In this document: positions 37,242 to 46,542 of the stretch, one piece after another
Numbering within the stretch: position 1 is the stretch's first letter
Layout: the number at the start of each line of letters is the position of its first letter
Source of the DNA: Bacillota bacterium
GTDB taxonomy: Bacteria; Bacillota; Clostridia; Christensenellales; SZUA-584
Direction of reading: 5' to 3'
Assembly (NCBI GenBank): GCA_023459495.1
Contig: JAEWTL010000037.1
Span: forward strand, 13,287-77,286
Length of the DNA stretch: 64,000 nt
The notes under the pieces: generated by a model
What the model was told of the DNA's origin: nothing
The model's database searches: none
Seen by the model: only the letters and a program-made list of their open reading frames with translations
Program-made: the position numbers and the translations under genes

Positions 37242-38290
37242 TGGGTAACAAGGGGAATCTTTTATCCAAGCTAAAGACAACCGTATATGATCTCTCCACG
37301 GTGCTGATTCTGTTGGCGGTGTTCATCTTCTTTGCGGTGGCAAACGCGGTGTTTACCGGGTACAACTATTTATCCGCCAGCAACATTGCAACCATCATCA
37401 ATCAGGCATCTTTCCTGGCAGTGCTGGGTGCAGCGCAGATGCTGGTAATCCTCGTCGGAGGCATCAACCTTTCCATCGGTTCCGTAATGGCTTTCAGCGC
37501 GATCGTGTGCGGCCCGCTCCTCGTGGAAAGCAGCGCGTACTCGCCGATTTTAGGGCCGCTGGGCATGATCGCTATCGGCGCGGCAATCGGACTGCTGAAC
37601 GGTGTGCTGGTTACAAAACTGAAAATTCCTTCCTTTATTGCAACGTTTGGTACCATGTATATCTTTCGCGGCGCGGCATGGATCATCGCGGGCAATACAG
37701 TATACTTTCGCATTAAACCGGCAATCCGCATTTTGGCACAGGGGCAGGTTCTGTCGATCGGTGACTTCACCATCAACATGGCTGTGGTCGTCTGCATTGC
37801 AGTCATCGTGCTGCTGACACTTCTGCTCCGAAAGACAACCTACGGGCATAAAGTCTATTTCGCGGGTTCCAATCCCCTGGCTGCCAAGTTCTCGGGCATC
37901 GCGGTGGACAGGATCATCAACTCGGTTTTCATCCTCTCTGGTGCGCTCAGCGGATTTTGCGGCATTCTTTATACCGCTAAGGTAAACGCCTGCGATGCAA
38001 GCATGTATACGGAATCACATTTTGACGCGGTCTCCGTTGCGCTGATCAGCGGCGCATCCCTGATGGGCGGCTCCGGAAACATGTGGGGAAATGCGGTGGG
38101 CGCGCTCATCATTTCCGCGATCAAAAATGGGATGAACACGCTCCAGGTTCCCTCAGAGTATCAGACGCTCGTGCTCGGTATACTCATTATCCTTTCCGTG
38201 TTTTTCAATGATAAGCTTTTGAGAAAGAAGATGGGCGCATCCGGCGGTGCAAAGACAGGCCGTAAGAACGCAGACACTGCGGCGGCATAA
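37241..38290 (+). CDS. sugar ABC transporter permease (CUT2)
   Basis: 349 aa, its ATG sharing one base with the previous stop. RbsC fold: LGAAQMLVILVGGINLSIGS, FIATFGTMYIFRGAAWI, YFAGSNPLAAKFSGIAVDR, LISGASLMGGSGN. The C-terminal tail is basic and Ala/Gly-rich. Second half of the channel. Confidence 0.93.
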   Translation: MGNKGNLLSKLKTTVYDLSTVLILLAVFIFFAVANAVFTGYNYLSASNIATIINQASFLAVLGAAQMLVILVGGINLSIGSVMAFSAIVCGPLLVESSAYSPILGPLGMIAIGAAIGLLNGVLVTKLKIPSFIATFGTMYIFRGAAWIIAGNTVYFRIKPAIRILAQGQVLSIGDFTINMAVVVCIAVIVLLTLLLRKTTYGHKVYFAGSNPLAAKFSGIAVDRIINSVFILSGALSGFCGILYTAKVNACDASMYTESHFDAVSVALISGASLMGGSGNMWGNAVGALIISAIKNGMNTLQVPSEYQTLVLGILIILSVFFNDKLLRKKMGASGGAKTGRKNADTAAA

Positions 38291-38344
38291 TCGTGTTCTC
38301 GCTCAATAATGAGCTGAACATAAAAAAATCAGGAGGAAAAACCA

Positions 38345-39364
38345 ATGAAAAAAATCCTAACCCTACTGCTGGTGGTCGCTCTGATCGCAGTAGCTTTCGC
38401 GGGCTGTGTTACGCAGGCTCCGGTTAACGAATCCGGTGTGGCGAATACGGTTTCAGGTGATAACCAGAACCAGGGCGGAACGGGCAATACAGTATCAACG
38501 GAGCCGAAGTATAAAATGATCTTTATTGTTAAGAGCATGGCAGCTAGTTTCTTCCTTGACGTTATTGAGGGTGCACAGGCAGCTGCCGAGGACCTCAATA
38601 TTGAACTGAATTGCGTAGGTCCGGAAACTCCCTTCAGCGTCGAAGAGCAGATCCAGATCATTGAGCAGGCGATTATCGACGGCGTTGACGGCGTGCTCGT
38701 CATTCCAGCGGACTCCGAAGCGATCGTGACGGCGATTGAAAAGTGCAACGAGGCTGACATCCCTGTGATTACGCCCAACACCAAAGCGAACGGCGGCGAA
38801 GTGGTAACCTGGATTGGCGCGGACAACGTTGAGGTGGGCTATACGCTGGGCAAGATCATGTGCGAAGCCATTGGCGGACAGGGCAATGTCGTGCTGCTGG
38901 AAGGCACACCGGGCAACTCCACGGCCGAAGAGCGCACGGAAGGCTACAAGAAGGCGATTGCCGAGTATCCGAACGTGGTACTGCTGGATTCCCAGCCGGC
39001 GAACTTCGAGCGCGAAGCGGGCATGAACCTGATGGAGAACTTCCTGCAGAAGTATCAGGAAATTGACGCTTGCGGCTCCGGCAACAAGGACATGACGATG
39101 GGCGCGATTGAGGCGGCAAAGAACGCAGGCCGTTTGGAAGAGATCAAGTTCATTACGTTTGACACGGACGATGACGTTATCGCGGGCATCCAAAGCGGCG
39201 AAGTATATGCCACCGGCAATCAGGATCCGTTCTCGCAAGGCTACCTCTCCGTGACCAGCATGTTTGCTTATCTGGAAGGCTGCCGTCTGCCGGCAACGAT
39301 GCATCTGCCGATGAAGGTGATCGACAGCTCCAACATCGACGAGTTTGTCGCTCAGCAGGGCTAA
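38345..39364 (+). CDS. sugar-binding lipoprotein (CUT2, RbsB type)
   Basis: 339 aa with AGGAGG 8 nt upstream. Lipobox FAGC near residue 21, then a Gly/Asn-rich linker. The ribose-type fold is clear (MIFIVKSMAASFFLDVIEGA, IQIIEQAIIDGVDGVLVIPA, GDQDP-like ATGNQDPFSQGYLSV). It delivers substrate to the preceding permeases. A terminator follows before the aldo-keto reductase gene. Confidence 0.92.
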   Translation: MKKILTLLLVVALIAVAFAGCVTQAPVNESGVANTVSGDNQNQGGTGNTVSTEPKYKMIFIVKSMAASFFLDVIEGAQAAAEDLNIELNCVGPETPFSVEEQIQIIEQAIIDGVDGVLVIPADSEAIVTAIEKCNEADIPVITPNTKANGGEVVTWIGADNVEVGYTLGKIMCEAIGGQGNVVLLEGTPGNSTAEERTEGYKKAIAEYPNVVLLDSQPANFEREAGMNLMENFLQKYQEIDACGSGNKDMTMGAIEAAKNAGRLEEIKFITFDTDDDVIAGIQSGEVYATGNQDPFSQGYLSVTSMFAYLEGCRLPATMHLPMKVIDSSNIDEFVAQQG

Positions 39365-39393
39365 CCAACAGAAATATCAGAATGATGGCGGTG

Positions 39394-39420
39394 GGGGACC
39401 GCGGAAGATACGCGGTCCCC
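39394..39420 (+). terminator. hairpin between binding protein and aldo-keto reductase genes
   Basis: GGGGACCGCG / CGCGGTCCCC, 10 bp perfect, 7-nt loop, followed by TTT. Probably a partial terminator inside the operon. Confidence 0.7.
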
Positions 39421-39446
39421 TTTGCCTCATTAGAAAGGACAAATCG

Positions 39447-40412
39447 ATGGATTACAAGAAGTTCAGCAATACAGATCTCACTGTATCGGCAATTTGTCTG
39501 GGTACCGTTAACTATGGAACGGCCATGAAAGACGCCGATGCAAAGCATCAGATGAGCAAATTCATCGACCTGGGCGGCACGTTTATCGACACCGCGCATG
39601 TTTACGGGGACTGGGAGCCGCCTGTAACCGGCCGCAGTGAGCGCGTGATTGGAAGCTGGCTAAAAGATACGGGATTAAGGAGCAAGGTGGTGCTGGCGAC
39701 CAAAGGCGCGCATCCGCGGTTGGAAACGATGAATATACCGCGCTGCAGCGATAAAGAGATTGCCATGGACCTGGATGAAAGCCTGAGTTTCCTGAATACC
39801 GATTATATCGATTTGTATTTTCTGCACCGTGACCATACCAACCGGCCTGTGGGAGAGATTCTCGAATGCCTGGAAGACAAGGTGCGGCAGGGGAAGATCC
39901 GTTACTACGGCTGTTCAAACTGGAAGCTTGAACGTCTCATCGAGGCACAGGAGTATGCAAAGGCTCACGGGCTGCATGGGTTCGTATGCAACCAGCTGAT
40001 GTGGAGCCTTGCGGAAATCAACTTTGAGAATTTGGAAGACCAATCGTTTATTCTTATGGACAAACCGACCTACCAATACCACAGCGAAAATAACCTGAAT
40101 GCCATGGCGTATATGTCTGTGGCAAAGGGCTATTTTGCCCGTCTGGCCTTAGGGGAAGACCTGCCGTGGTCGGTGGAGAAAGTATACGGGAACGAAGCAG
40201 ATAAAAAAATATACGCACGGCTTAAGGAAGTTACCGGCGACCGATACACGATAACGGATATTAGCCTGAAATACCTGATGGTGCACCCGTTTGCTTCGGT
40301 TCCGATCGCATCATTCGATAACGACGCACAGCTCGAGGAAAGCCTCAGATGCTGTGATTTAAATATACCGGAGGAGTTGCTCAAGTCGGTCAGTTGCTTT
40401 AAGAGATTTTAG
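39447..40412 (+). CDS. aldo-keto reductase
   Basis: 321 aa from the ATG at 39447 (AGAAAGGAC upstream); the longer frame begins inside the previous gene. A TIM-barrel AKR with catalytic Asp and Tyr in FIDTAHVYGDW, Lys in VVLATKGAHP and His in YFLHRDHTNRP. It reduces or oxidises a sugar or sugar-derived carbonyl with NAD(P)H. Placed after a CUT2 importer and before rhamnose mutarotase, it may act as a sugar dehydrogenase or reductase; the substrate is not readable. Confidence 0.9.
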   Translation: MDYKKFSNTDLTVSAICLGTVNYGTAMKDADAKHQMSKFIDLGGTFIDTAHVYGDWEPPVTGRSERVIGSWLKDTGLRSKVVLATKGAHPRLETMNIPRCSDKEIAMDLDESLSFLNTDYIDLYFLHRDHTNRPVGEILECLEDKVRQGKIRYYGCSNWKLERLIEAQEYAKAHGLHGFVCNQLMWSLAEINFENLEDQSFILMDKPTYQYHSENNLNAMAYMSVAKGYFARLALGEDLPWSVEKVYGNEADKKIYARLKEVTGDRYTITDISLKYLMVHPFASVPIASFDNDAQLEESLRCCDLNIPEELLKSVSCFKRF

Positions 40413-40585
40413 ATCTCATAAACCATACTTTGGGATAACACGGCGTAATTGCAATGGGACATGCCGTGATGTATTCAGTATTGCCTGACAGCAAAAAATG
40501 CGGCTGTCCAAAGCTAAAACGGAAAGAGCACGTATTGAAAATCCGCACCGCTCATGGGTGCAAGAATAAAATTTGGAGGATAGAA

Positions 40586-41947
40586 ATGAAAAAGGTAACC
40601 CGTGAATTCAATTTGCGCCGGATAAAGGAGTTAAGTGAGTTCCAAAAGACTGCACATGAATGCGGCATTGACTATCCGGTATCCGAAGACGTTTCGGTGC
40701 TGGCAGAGCCCATTACCTTGGCGAGCGGAAAAGTGATCCCGAATTCGATTGGCATTCCGCCGCTCGAGGGATTTGACGGAACGCCTGAAGGGGCTCCATC
40801 CGATTTAATCTTCCGTCGCTACGACCGCTATGCCAGAGGCGGAGCGGGCTTGCTGTGGTACGAGTCCATCACGATCAGCGATGAAGGCCGGTGCAACCCG
40901 CTGCAGATGATCATCAAGAAGGAAACGCTCTCCGAGATCAAGCGTCTGGTGGATGAGTCCAACGCGGCGGCTGTTGAGGAGTTTGGCCGTAAGCCGTACA
41001 ACGTGCTGCAACTGACTCACTCGGGCAGGAGGAGCGTGGATGCAAACTGGAAGTCCACACCGCTGGCCATCGTAGAGAACCCGTATATGGATAGTCATAA
41101 CTCGATAGACGGACAGAAGGGTGCGCTCAATATTGCAACTGACGAAAAGATTGAGGAAATCATTCAGCAGTTTATCGACGGCGCTGTGCTGGCGGCAGAA
41201 GCCGGGTTCGACTCCGTTGACGTCAAGGTTTGCCATGAATATATTCTACGCGAGCTGCTGTCGGCGTTTACGCGTCCCGGAAAATTTGGCGGAAGCTTTG
41301 AAAACCGTACGCGTGCGATATTTGATATCATTCACGGCATTCGCGCCAAGTTGGGAAAAAGCATCGATATCTGTGTGCGGCTGAACGCGTATGACTGCAT
41401 TCCGTATCCATATGGCTGGGGCATGGTGAAAGAGGAAGGCGTGATGAAGCCTGACCTGGAAGAGCCGATCAAGCTTTGCCGCTTGCTGGTGGAGGAAGGC
41501 GTTGATTTGATTAATCTTTCGACCATGATGCCGCGTTACCGTCCTTATGGTGCGGGGCTGATGGCGGAACACGAAGAAGGAGAGATCACACCTTTTATGG
41601 GCGTATACGATTTGCTCAAAGCGACGAGGGAAATCAAGCAGGCGGTACCGGGTGGAGTGTTCATGTGCACTGGACTTAGCTGGCTCGGTCAGTTCGGCGC
41701 GAATGTCGGTGCGGGCGGTAAGAAAGAAGGCTGGTTCGATATTGCCGGATATGGACGCCAGGGATTTGCGTATCCGAATTTTGCCCGTGACATTATCGAA
41801 AAGGGCATGATGGACAGAAGCCAAGTGTGCCTTACCTGTGATAAGTGCTACGATCTGATACAGATTGGCCATACGTGCAGCGGCTGCGTTCCGCGGGATC
41901 ACAAGGTATACATGCCAATGTATCGGGAACATGTGCTGAATAAATGA
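40586..41947 (+). CDS. OYE-family NADH:flavin oxidoreductase with C-terminal Cys cluster
   Basis: 453 aa from the ATG at 40586 (TTGGAGGATAG upstream); upstream in-frame starts lack ribosome sites. FMN barrel with LTHSGRRSVDANWKS, FGGSFENRTRAIFDII and SICVRLNAYD-like IDICVRLNAYD. A C-terminal cluster CLTCDKCYDLIQIGHTC (C-x2-C-x2-C-x9-C) suggests an iron-sulfur centre as in 2,4-dienoyl-CoA-reductase-type members. The reducible substrate is unknown. Its place in a sugar operon suggests a role on a glycan aglycone or a keto/enone intermediate. Confidence 0.88.
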   Translation: MKKVTREFNLRRIKELSEFQKTAHECGIDYPVSEDVSVLAEPITLASGKVIPNSIGIPPLEGFDGTPEGAPSDLIFRRYDRYARGGAGLLWYESITISDEGRCNPLQMIIKKETLSEIKRLVDESNAAAVEEFGRKPYNVLQLTHSGRRSVDANWKSTPLAIVENPYMDSHNSIDGQKGALNIATDEKIEEIIQQFIDGAVLAAEAGFDSVDVKVCHEYILRELLSAFTRPGKFGGSFENRTRAIFDIIHGIRAKLGKSIDICVRLNAYDCIPYPYGWGMVKEEGVMKPDLEEPIKLCRLLVEEGVDLINLSTMMPRYRPYGAGLMAEHEEGEITPFMGVYDLLKATREIKQAVPGGVFMCTGLSWLGQFGANVGAGGKKEGWFDIAGYGRQGFAYPNFARDIIEKGMMDRSQVCLTCDKCYDLIQIGHTCSGCVPRDHKVYMPMYREHVLNK

Positions 41948-41985
41948 TCGTATAATCGGGCATCGCCGGAAAGGAAGTCGGTATT

Positions 41986-42300
41986 ATGGCAAAGTACGCA
42001 TGGACTTGGAGGATTAAGGATGAATATCTGGATGAGTACGTCAGGATGCACCTTGATCCCTGGCCGGAAGTTTTGAGAGAACATGAGAAAGCAGGCTTTA
42101 AAGACTATTCCATCTTCCAAAATGGAGATCAGTTTTTCTACTGCTTTGAATGTGAAGATGTGGCTAAAGCGTTTGACTATCTGTCCAAAAGCGAGACATG
42201 TCAAAAATGGGATGCCATTACTTCCAAAATGGTAGTGGGGTCATTCGACTTCGACCAAGCCACGCCGGACTTTCTCGGAGAAGTATTTTATCTAAAGTAG
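41986..42300 (+). CDS. rhaM: L-rhamnose mutarotase
   Basis: 104 aa, with GGAAAGGAAGTCGG upstream. Matches the RhaM/YiiL family in length and sequence: YAWTWRIKDEYLDEYVRMH, LDPWPEVLREHEKAG, DYSIFQNGDQFFYCFE and the Trp of KWDAIT. It interconverts alpha and beta anomers of L-rhamnose. Last gene of the GntR operon and the strongest marker that this importer handles rhamnose or a close analogue. Confidence 0.9.
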   Translation: MAKYAWTWRIKDEYLDEYVRMHLDPWPEVLREHEKAGFKDYSIFQNGDQFFYCFECEDVAKAFDYLSKSETCQKWDAITSKMVVGSFDFDQATPDFLGEVFYLK

Positions 42301-42329
42301 CAAGGTGACAGTGAAGCGAAAAAACAGAG

Positions 42330-42369
42330 AATCCCCGGATACGTTTTGAAACAAACACTTCCGGGGATT
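42330..42369 (+). terminator. terminator of the GntR-controlled operon
   Basis: AATCCCCGGA / TCCGGGGATT, 10 bp perfect, 20-nt loop, 30 nt after the rhaM stop. Confidence 0.7.
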
Positions 42370-42501
42370 GTTCTCGCTCATTGGTATTAATTTTGAAAGT
42401 TAGGTGATTCGTTTATTTAATTATTTGCCTGAATCGATGGATCATGTGGTTCCATTCCGCGTATCTGCAGATGCCTTCATCTCCTTGCAGAGTAGACTTG
42501 G

Positions 42502-42730
42502 CTGGCGAGGCGATTGGCTAATACGGTATGAGCAGTGACAGAGCGGTCTCCCCGCTCTGTCACTTTTTACTCGTTGAGGGCTTATGACCTATAGATCATT
42601 ATAGCTGTTTGTTTTCCTCCTGATTGTTTGCACTCTTTGCCTGTACTGGCGGAGAGTGCAAACAAAGTCTCCAAGCTTGTTGAGTAAAGTCTCTGTAGTC
42701 GAACATATTCAAAGCATGCAAAGCGACCTT
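42502..42730 (+). repeat. long imperfect direct repeat, copy 2 with decapitated gene tail
   Basis: Begins CTGGCGAGGCGATTGGCTAA, i.e. the last codons (GEAIG, stop) of the binding-protein gene at 32131, with nothing of the rest of that gene upstream. The copied terminator (AGTGACAGAGCGG arms at 42534-42564), the 11-bp hairpin (42636-42673) and the tail ending AAGCGACCTT follow. The 42370-42501 stretch before it shows no gene. Confidence 0.85.
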
Positions 42731-42903
42731 TAAACAGAAGAAGGAATAGGGGAGAGTAGAAAGGCATTTATATAAGTCTTTTTTTCGAAGGGGCCATTTA
42801 ACATATCTGGAGAATCCGCTGGACTATTGTGTTAGCGTAAGCTAAAATGTTAAAGGATGGATGGCACATTTATCTACAATGTTCCCAATAACAGGAGGAC
42901 ACT

Positions 42904-44352
42904 ATGATAAGATTTTGCGCCCGGACAATTGCTTGTCTCCTCATCCTGACCTTGCTGCCGGGGTATGCCGGTGTGACATCGGCCGTATCCGATGCAGAGG
43001 TGCCGCAAACGGTTACCATTGCGTCACCCCCCGCGCCAATGCCGTCACTCACATCCGACCAACTCTCCAAGTTGTATGAAGTTTACACGATACAGCGCGG
43101 CGACTGTCTTATATCGATAGGCGAACAGTTCGGCGTATCCTGGCGATATATAGCCGGCCTGAACGGCATAAAAGGGCCGAAGTATATGATCATCGCCGGG
43201 CAAACCCTGAAGATTCCGCTGCTGCCAAAGCTGCCGGGCACTACCGGTAACTACCTCATCCTCTGCGAAACTGAGGCACAAGCGAAGTGCCTGACCGAGT
43301 TCGCGGCGTTCAAGACGTGGAGCGGATTTACGGTGACAGTGAAAAGCGTGGAAGCGGACGTAAAACCGGCGGCCAAAGCCGACCCATGCGAAGCGATACG
43401 GAAGTATCTGAAAAAGATGGATAAAAAGCTGTCGCTGGAATACGTGCTGCTGATCGGCGATCCTCATAGCGTCGAATCGCGTTGTCCGCAGCATACCGGC
43501 GGGGTCATACCGATGCGGTACATGTACGGTGAACCCTCAAACCACAACACAATATATGGGACTTGGTTTGATGAAAATCAAAACAGCGAAGCCTTCAACA
43601 CACCGACGGATATCTATTATGCGTTTGATTTCAACTGGGACTATGACGCGGACGGGTACGCCGGCGAAAGGGATGAGATTACCGAAAGCTTCAAGCAAGC
43701 GGAACCTAAGCTGTTGTTCCTGTTGGGCAGAGTTCCGTTTTCTGATACAAAGGATATCGGGACAATGCTGAATGCGACGATGCAATATGAACTGGGCCAA
43801 AAAACTCATTCCGACGCTTTGATCGAAAGTATCGGGGATTTTTCCTTCTATGGAGAAGCATTGGCGGAAAACCTCAACAAAGCCAATATAGAGACCACCG
43901 CGATATGCAGCGATCTGGAACCTTATGAGTTTGAAAGCGCGAACCCGTCGAGCGTTGACTATTTTAATCAGGAAATAAATAAGAAATACGATTTTGTATA
44001 TACAAATAATGATTTTCTCTTTGAATTGGTTCCAAACGAGGACGTTCCGATCGGGTTGTTATTCATGGACAGCCCCAACTCAATGATGGTTGAGCCCTGG
44101 TATGATCAAGTTTGTGTGCAAGATTTTCTGGCAAACGGGACAGTCTGTGCTTCGATCGCGGTCACCAGAGGGATCGGTTTTAACCCCAACCATCCGGATC
44201 CGCGCATGGCAAGCTTGCTGTTCTCCAACGGAACGCTTTGCGTCTCCCGCGAATTCTATACTGCGATGCAGTTGATGATCATGGAGAGCAATGTGCCGGA
44301 CGCTTATATCTACTGTTATCTCGGTGACCCATCCATCACGTTGAAACCTTAA
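42904..44352 (+). CDS. secreted LysM protein with C25 (gingipain)-like domain
   Basis: 482 aa with AGGAGG 6 nt upstream. Signal peptide (about 1-27), then one LysM peptidoglycan-binding repeat (about 58-105: YEVYTIQRGDCLISIGEQFG). The rest resembles the C25 peptidase fold: YVLLIGDPHSV (about 180), an Asp-rich FNWDYDADGYAGE (244-255), LFLLGRVPF (about 271) and the C-terminal LGDPSITL. The catalytic His expected near YTNND (366-370) is not there, while a Cys remains in NGTVCASIAV (Cys415). It may be an inactive, wall-attached binding protein or a peptidase with altered chemistry. Confidence 0.75.
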   Translation: MIRFCARTIACLLILTLLPGYAGVTSAVSDAEVPQTVTIASPPAPMPSLTSDQLSKLYEVYTIQRGDCLISIGEQFGVSWRYIAGLNGIKGPKYMIIAGQTLKIPLLPKLPGTTGNYLILCETEAQAKCLTEFAAFKTWSGFTVTVKSVEADVKPAAKADPCEAIRKYLKKMDKKLSLEYVLLIGDPHSVESRCPQHTGGVIPMRYMYGEPSNHNTIYGTWFDENQNSEAFNTPTDIYYAFDFNWDYDADGYAGERDEITESFKQAEPKLLFLLGRVPFSDTKDIGTMLNATMQYELGQKTHSDALIESIGDFSFYGEALAENLNKANIETTAICSDLEPYEFESANPSSVDYFNQEINKKYDFVYTNNDFLFELVPNEDVPIGLLFMDSPNSMMVEPWYDQVCVQDFLANGTVCASIAVTRGIGFNPNHPDPRMASLLFSNGTLCVSREFYTAMQLMIMESNVPDAYIYCYLGDPSITLKP

Positions 44353-44407
44353 TGGCTGGTTGAAGGAAGCGCCGTTTATTAAATCGGCCCAAAAAGAGAG
44401 GAAATTC

Positions 44408-44442
44408 AGACCTTCTATGTAAGATTAAGCGATAGAAAGTCT
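44408..44442 (+). terminator. terminator after the LysM/C25-like gene
   Basis: AGACCTTCTAT / ATAGAAAGTCT arms (one mismatch), followed by TTTTCTT. Confidence 0.65.
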
Positions 44443-44671
44443 TTTCTTGTGGGAATAAGGTAAGCGCATATTCTATGGGAACAAAAGTTGGAGGCAGTAT
44501 ACTGTGGCTTGCATTATACCTTTAACTATGAACAAAGGCGCACTTGTGTGGTAACATAAAGCAGTTGACTAACAACGAGCACGTTGAGAGTATTGTCGAG
44601 AATAGGTTGGAACAGGGGAAAGCTGAAAAAGCCCTGAAATAGAATATCCCTTTATTTGATGTATCCGTCAT

Positions 44672-44699
44672 TTGCAAACCATTTTATGTTTGTTATAAT
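44672..44699 (+). promoter_or_regulatory. sigma-70-type promoter of the second two-component system
   Basis: TTGCAA (44672-44677), 16-nt spacer, TATAAT (44694-44699), about 130 nt before the kinase start. The 44443-44826 gap holds no gene. Confidence 0.55.
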
Positions 44700-44826
44700 A
44701 TAAATATTATCATTCTATTACTTCGCATATTTCAGGTTATTCCATAAACTTTGCGGGTTAGTGGTTCAAATTGGTTCGCGTTGTATACAACCAAACATGG
44801 ACATCAGCCGTCAGGGGGGAGTGAGC

Positions 44827-46539
44827 ATGAGAGGAAGATTCACCAGAAGAACGATCAAGAATCGGATTATTTTGACCATTCTCCTGCTGATCGTAGTTCC
44901 ATCAATGATTGCTTTTTTTTCGATTTTAAGCATATATTCCACGCGTATGAACGCAACGGCGATCGATGCAAAAAAACAGGTGCTGATCCAGATCAACAAA
45001 AACATAAGCGTTAATTTGAATAGATACAGCGAACTGACCATGCAGCTTTATTATAATACCGAGTTGGTCAGCGCGATCGGAGCCCAGGGAAAAACTGAAG
45101 CGCAGCGATTATTGATCCGCGAATACCTGAATTCCTGCGTCAATTCCGATGCGAATCTCACAAGCGCATATGTGACGATGCAGGACGAAACGATATTGAC
45201 GGATAAGAGCTATCAGGCGATTGATGCTTTCTTCAATATGTATCAGGAAAAGGTTGAAGCGCGCAAAGGCAAGATGGTGTGGATACCGACGCAGCGCTTT
45301 GTCAGCAGCTACGGCAATAAAGAGGACGCGTTTGTAGCGGCGCGCTCCATCCGCAAGGACAACAAGCAGATCGGCATCATCTGGCTTTTTATCAACGAAC
45401 GGTTTTTCAACAGCCTTTACGATGAAGGCGCGCTGTCGGACGGTTCCACCAGTGTTATCATATCGTCGGATGGTGCGATTATCAATGTCACAGGGGAGGG
45501 TGAACTGCCCGGTAGCTTTACGGACATTGTGACGGAGCGGCAGGGCTCTAAGGTGGTGGACATCGGCGGTGAGCGTCAGCTGGTCGTTTATTCCGCTTCA
45601 AGCGAGAACGACTGGGTGTACATCAACATCACACCCGAAGCCACCATCCTGATGGGCGTGCGTGACATTCAGTCCATCATACTGGTTATTATCACGTTCT
45701 ACGCGGCATTCATCATACTGCTGGTGACGGTGCTGAACCGCAATGTTGTTAAGCCGGTACAGCGGTTGTCACTGGCCATCAACGACTTTGCCTCTGGCCG
45801 GATGGAGGTTTCGGTGACGATGGACGGGGATGAGGAGATTCGTTTGCTGGGAAAAAACTTCAACGATATGGTGCGCAAGATTACCGCGCTGATGGAAGAG
45901 GTAAAAGCGGAGGAGGCTGCCAAGAACAACGCCAGGGTCAGGGCGCTTTCCATGCAAATATCACCCCACTTCATTTACAATACGCTGAATTCGATTAAAT
46001 GGATTGCGGAGATGAATAAGCAGGAGAATATCCGTCGGATGCTTCAGGCGATGATTACGTTTCTGAAAGGCGTGGCGCAGAACGGCGATTTTGTCACGCT
46101 CCGTGAGGAGATTGTGCTGATCGAAAGCTATCTCTACATCCAGAAGATCCGCTACATGAATTTTGACGTCCAGTATGATATTCACCCGGATACGCTCGAC
46201 TGCGTGGTAGGCAAGCTGTTGCTGCAGCCCATCGTAGAGAACGCAATTCTGCACGGTATTGCAAACGAGCAAAACGGATTAATCCGGATATCATCCGCAC
46301 TACAGGGGGATGTACTCGTTATGACCGTGGAAGACAACGGGAAGGGCTTCGACATCAGCAGGATACCGGAGGACGATGAACCCGTGGAGTTGGGACATGT
46401 CGGACTGGCCAATGTAAGCGAGCGTATCAGGCTGGAATATGGAGAAAAATACGGCGTAGAGATCGACAGCAGGGTCGGGGAAGGCACGAAAGTTACTATG
46501 AGGCTTCCGGTCGTGCAAAAATCGGAGGATGAGGAATAA
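44827..46539 (+). CDS. sensor histidine kinase (YesM family)
   Basis: 570 aa from the ATG at 44827 (GGGGGGAGTG upstream); the GTG at 44761 is less likely. Membrane helix (about 13-36), extracytoplasmic sensor region, second helix (about 278-300), HAMP, then the His_kinase domain with His381 in QISPHFIYNTLN and ATPase motifs (VENAILHGIANE, VEDNGKGFD, GHVGLANVSERI). Partner of the response regulator 3 nt downstream. It probably reads the sugar handled by the CUT1 importer that follows. Confidence 0.93.
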   Translation: MRGRFTRRTIKNRIILTILLLIVVPSMIAFFSILSIYSTRMNATAIDAKKQVLIQINKNISVNLNRYSELTMQLYYNTELVSAIGAQGKTEAQRLLIREYLNSCVNSDANLTSAYVTMQDETILTDKSYQAIDAFFNMYQEKVEARKGKMVWIPTQRFVSSYGNKEDAFVAARSIRKDNKQIGIIWLFINERFFNSLYDEGALSDGSTSVIISSDGAIINVTGEGELPGSFTDIVTERQGSKVVDIGGERQLVVYSASSENDWVYINITPEATILMGVRDIQSIILVIITFYAAFIILLVTVLNRNVVKPVQRLSLAINDFASGRMEVSVTMDGDEEIRLLGKNFNDMVRKITALMEEVKAEEAAKNNARVRALSMQISPHFIYNTLNSIKWIAEMNKQENIRRMLQAMITFLKGVAQNGDFVTLREEIVLIESYLYIQKIRYMNFDVQYDIHPDTLDCVVGKLLLQPIVENAILHGIANEQNGLIRISSALQGDVLVMTVEDNGKGFDISRIPEDDEPVELGHVGLANVSERIRLEYGEKYGVEIDSRVGEGTKVTMRLPVVQKSEDEE

Positions 46540-46542
46540 ACG

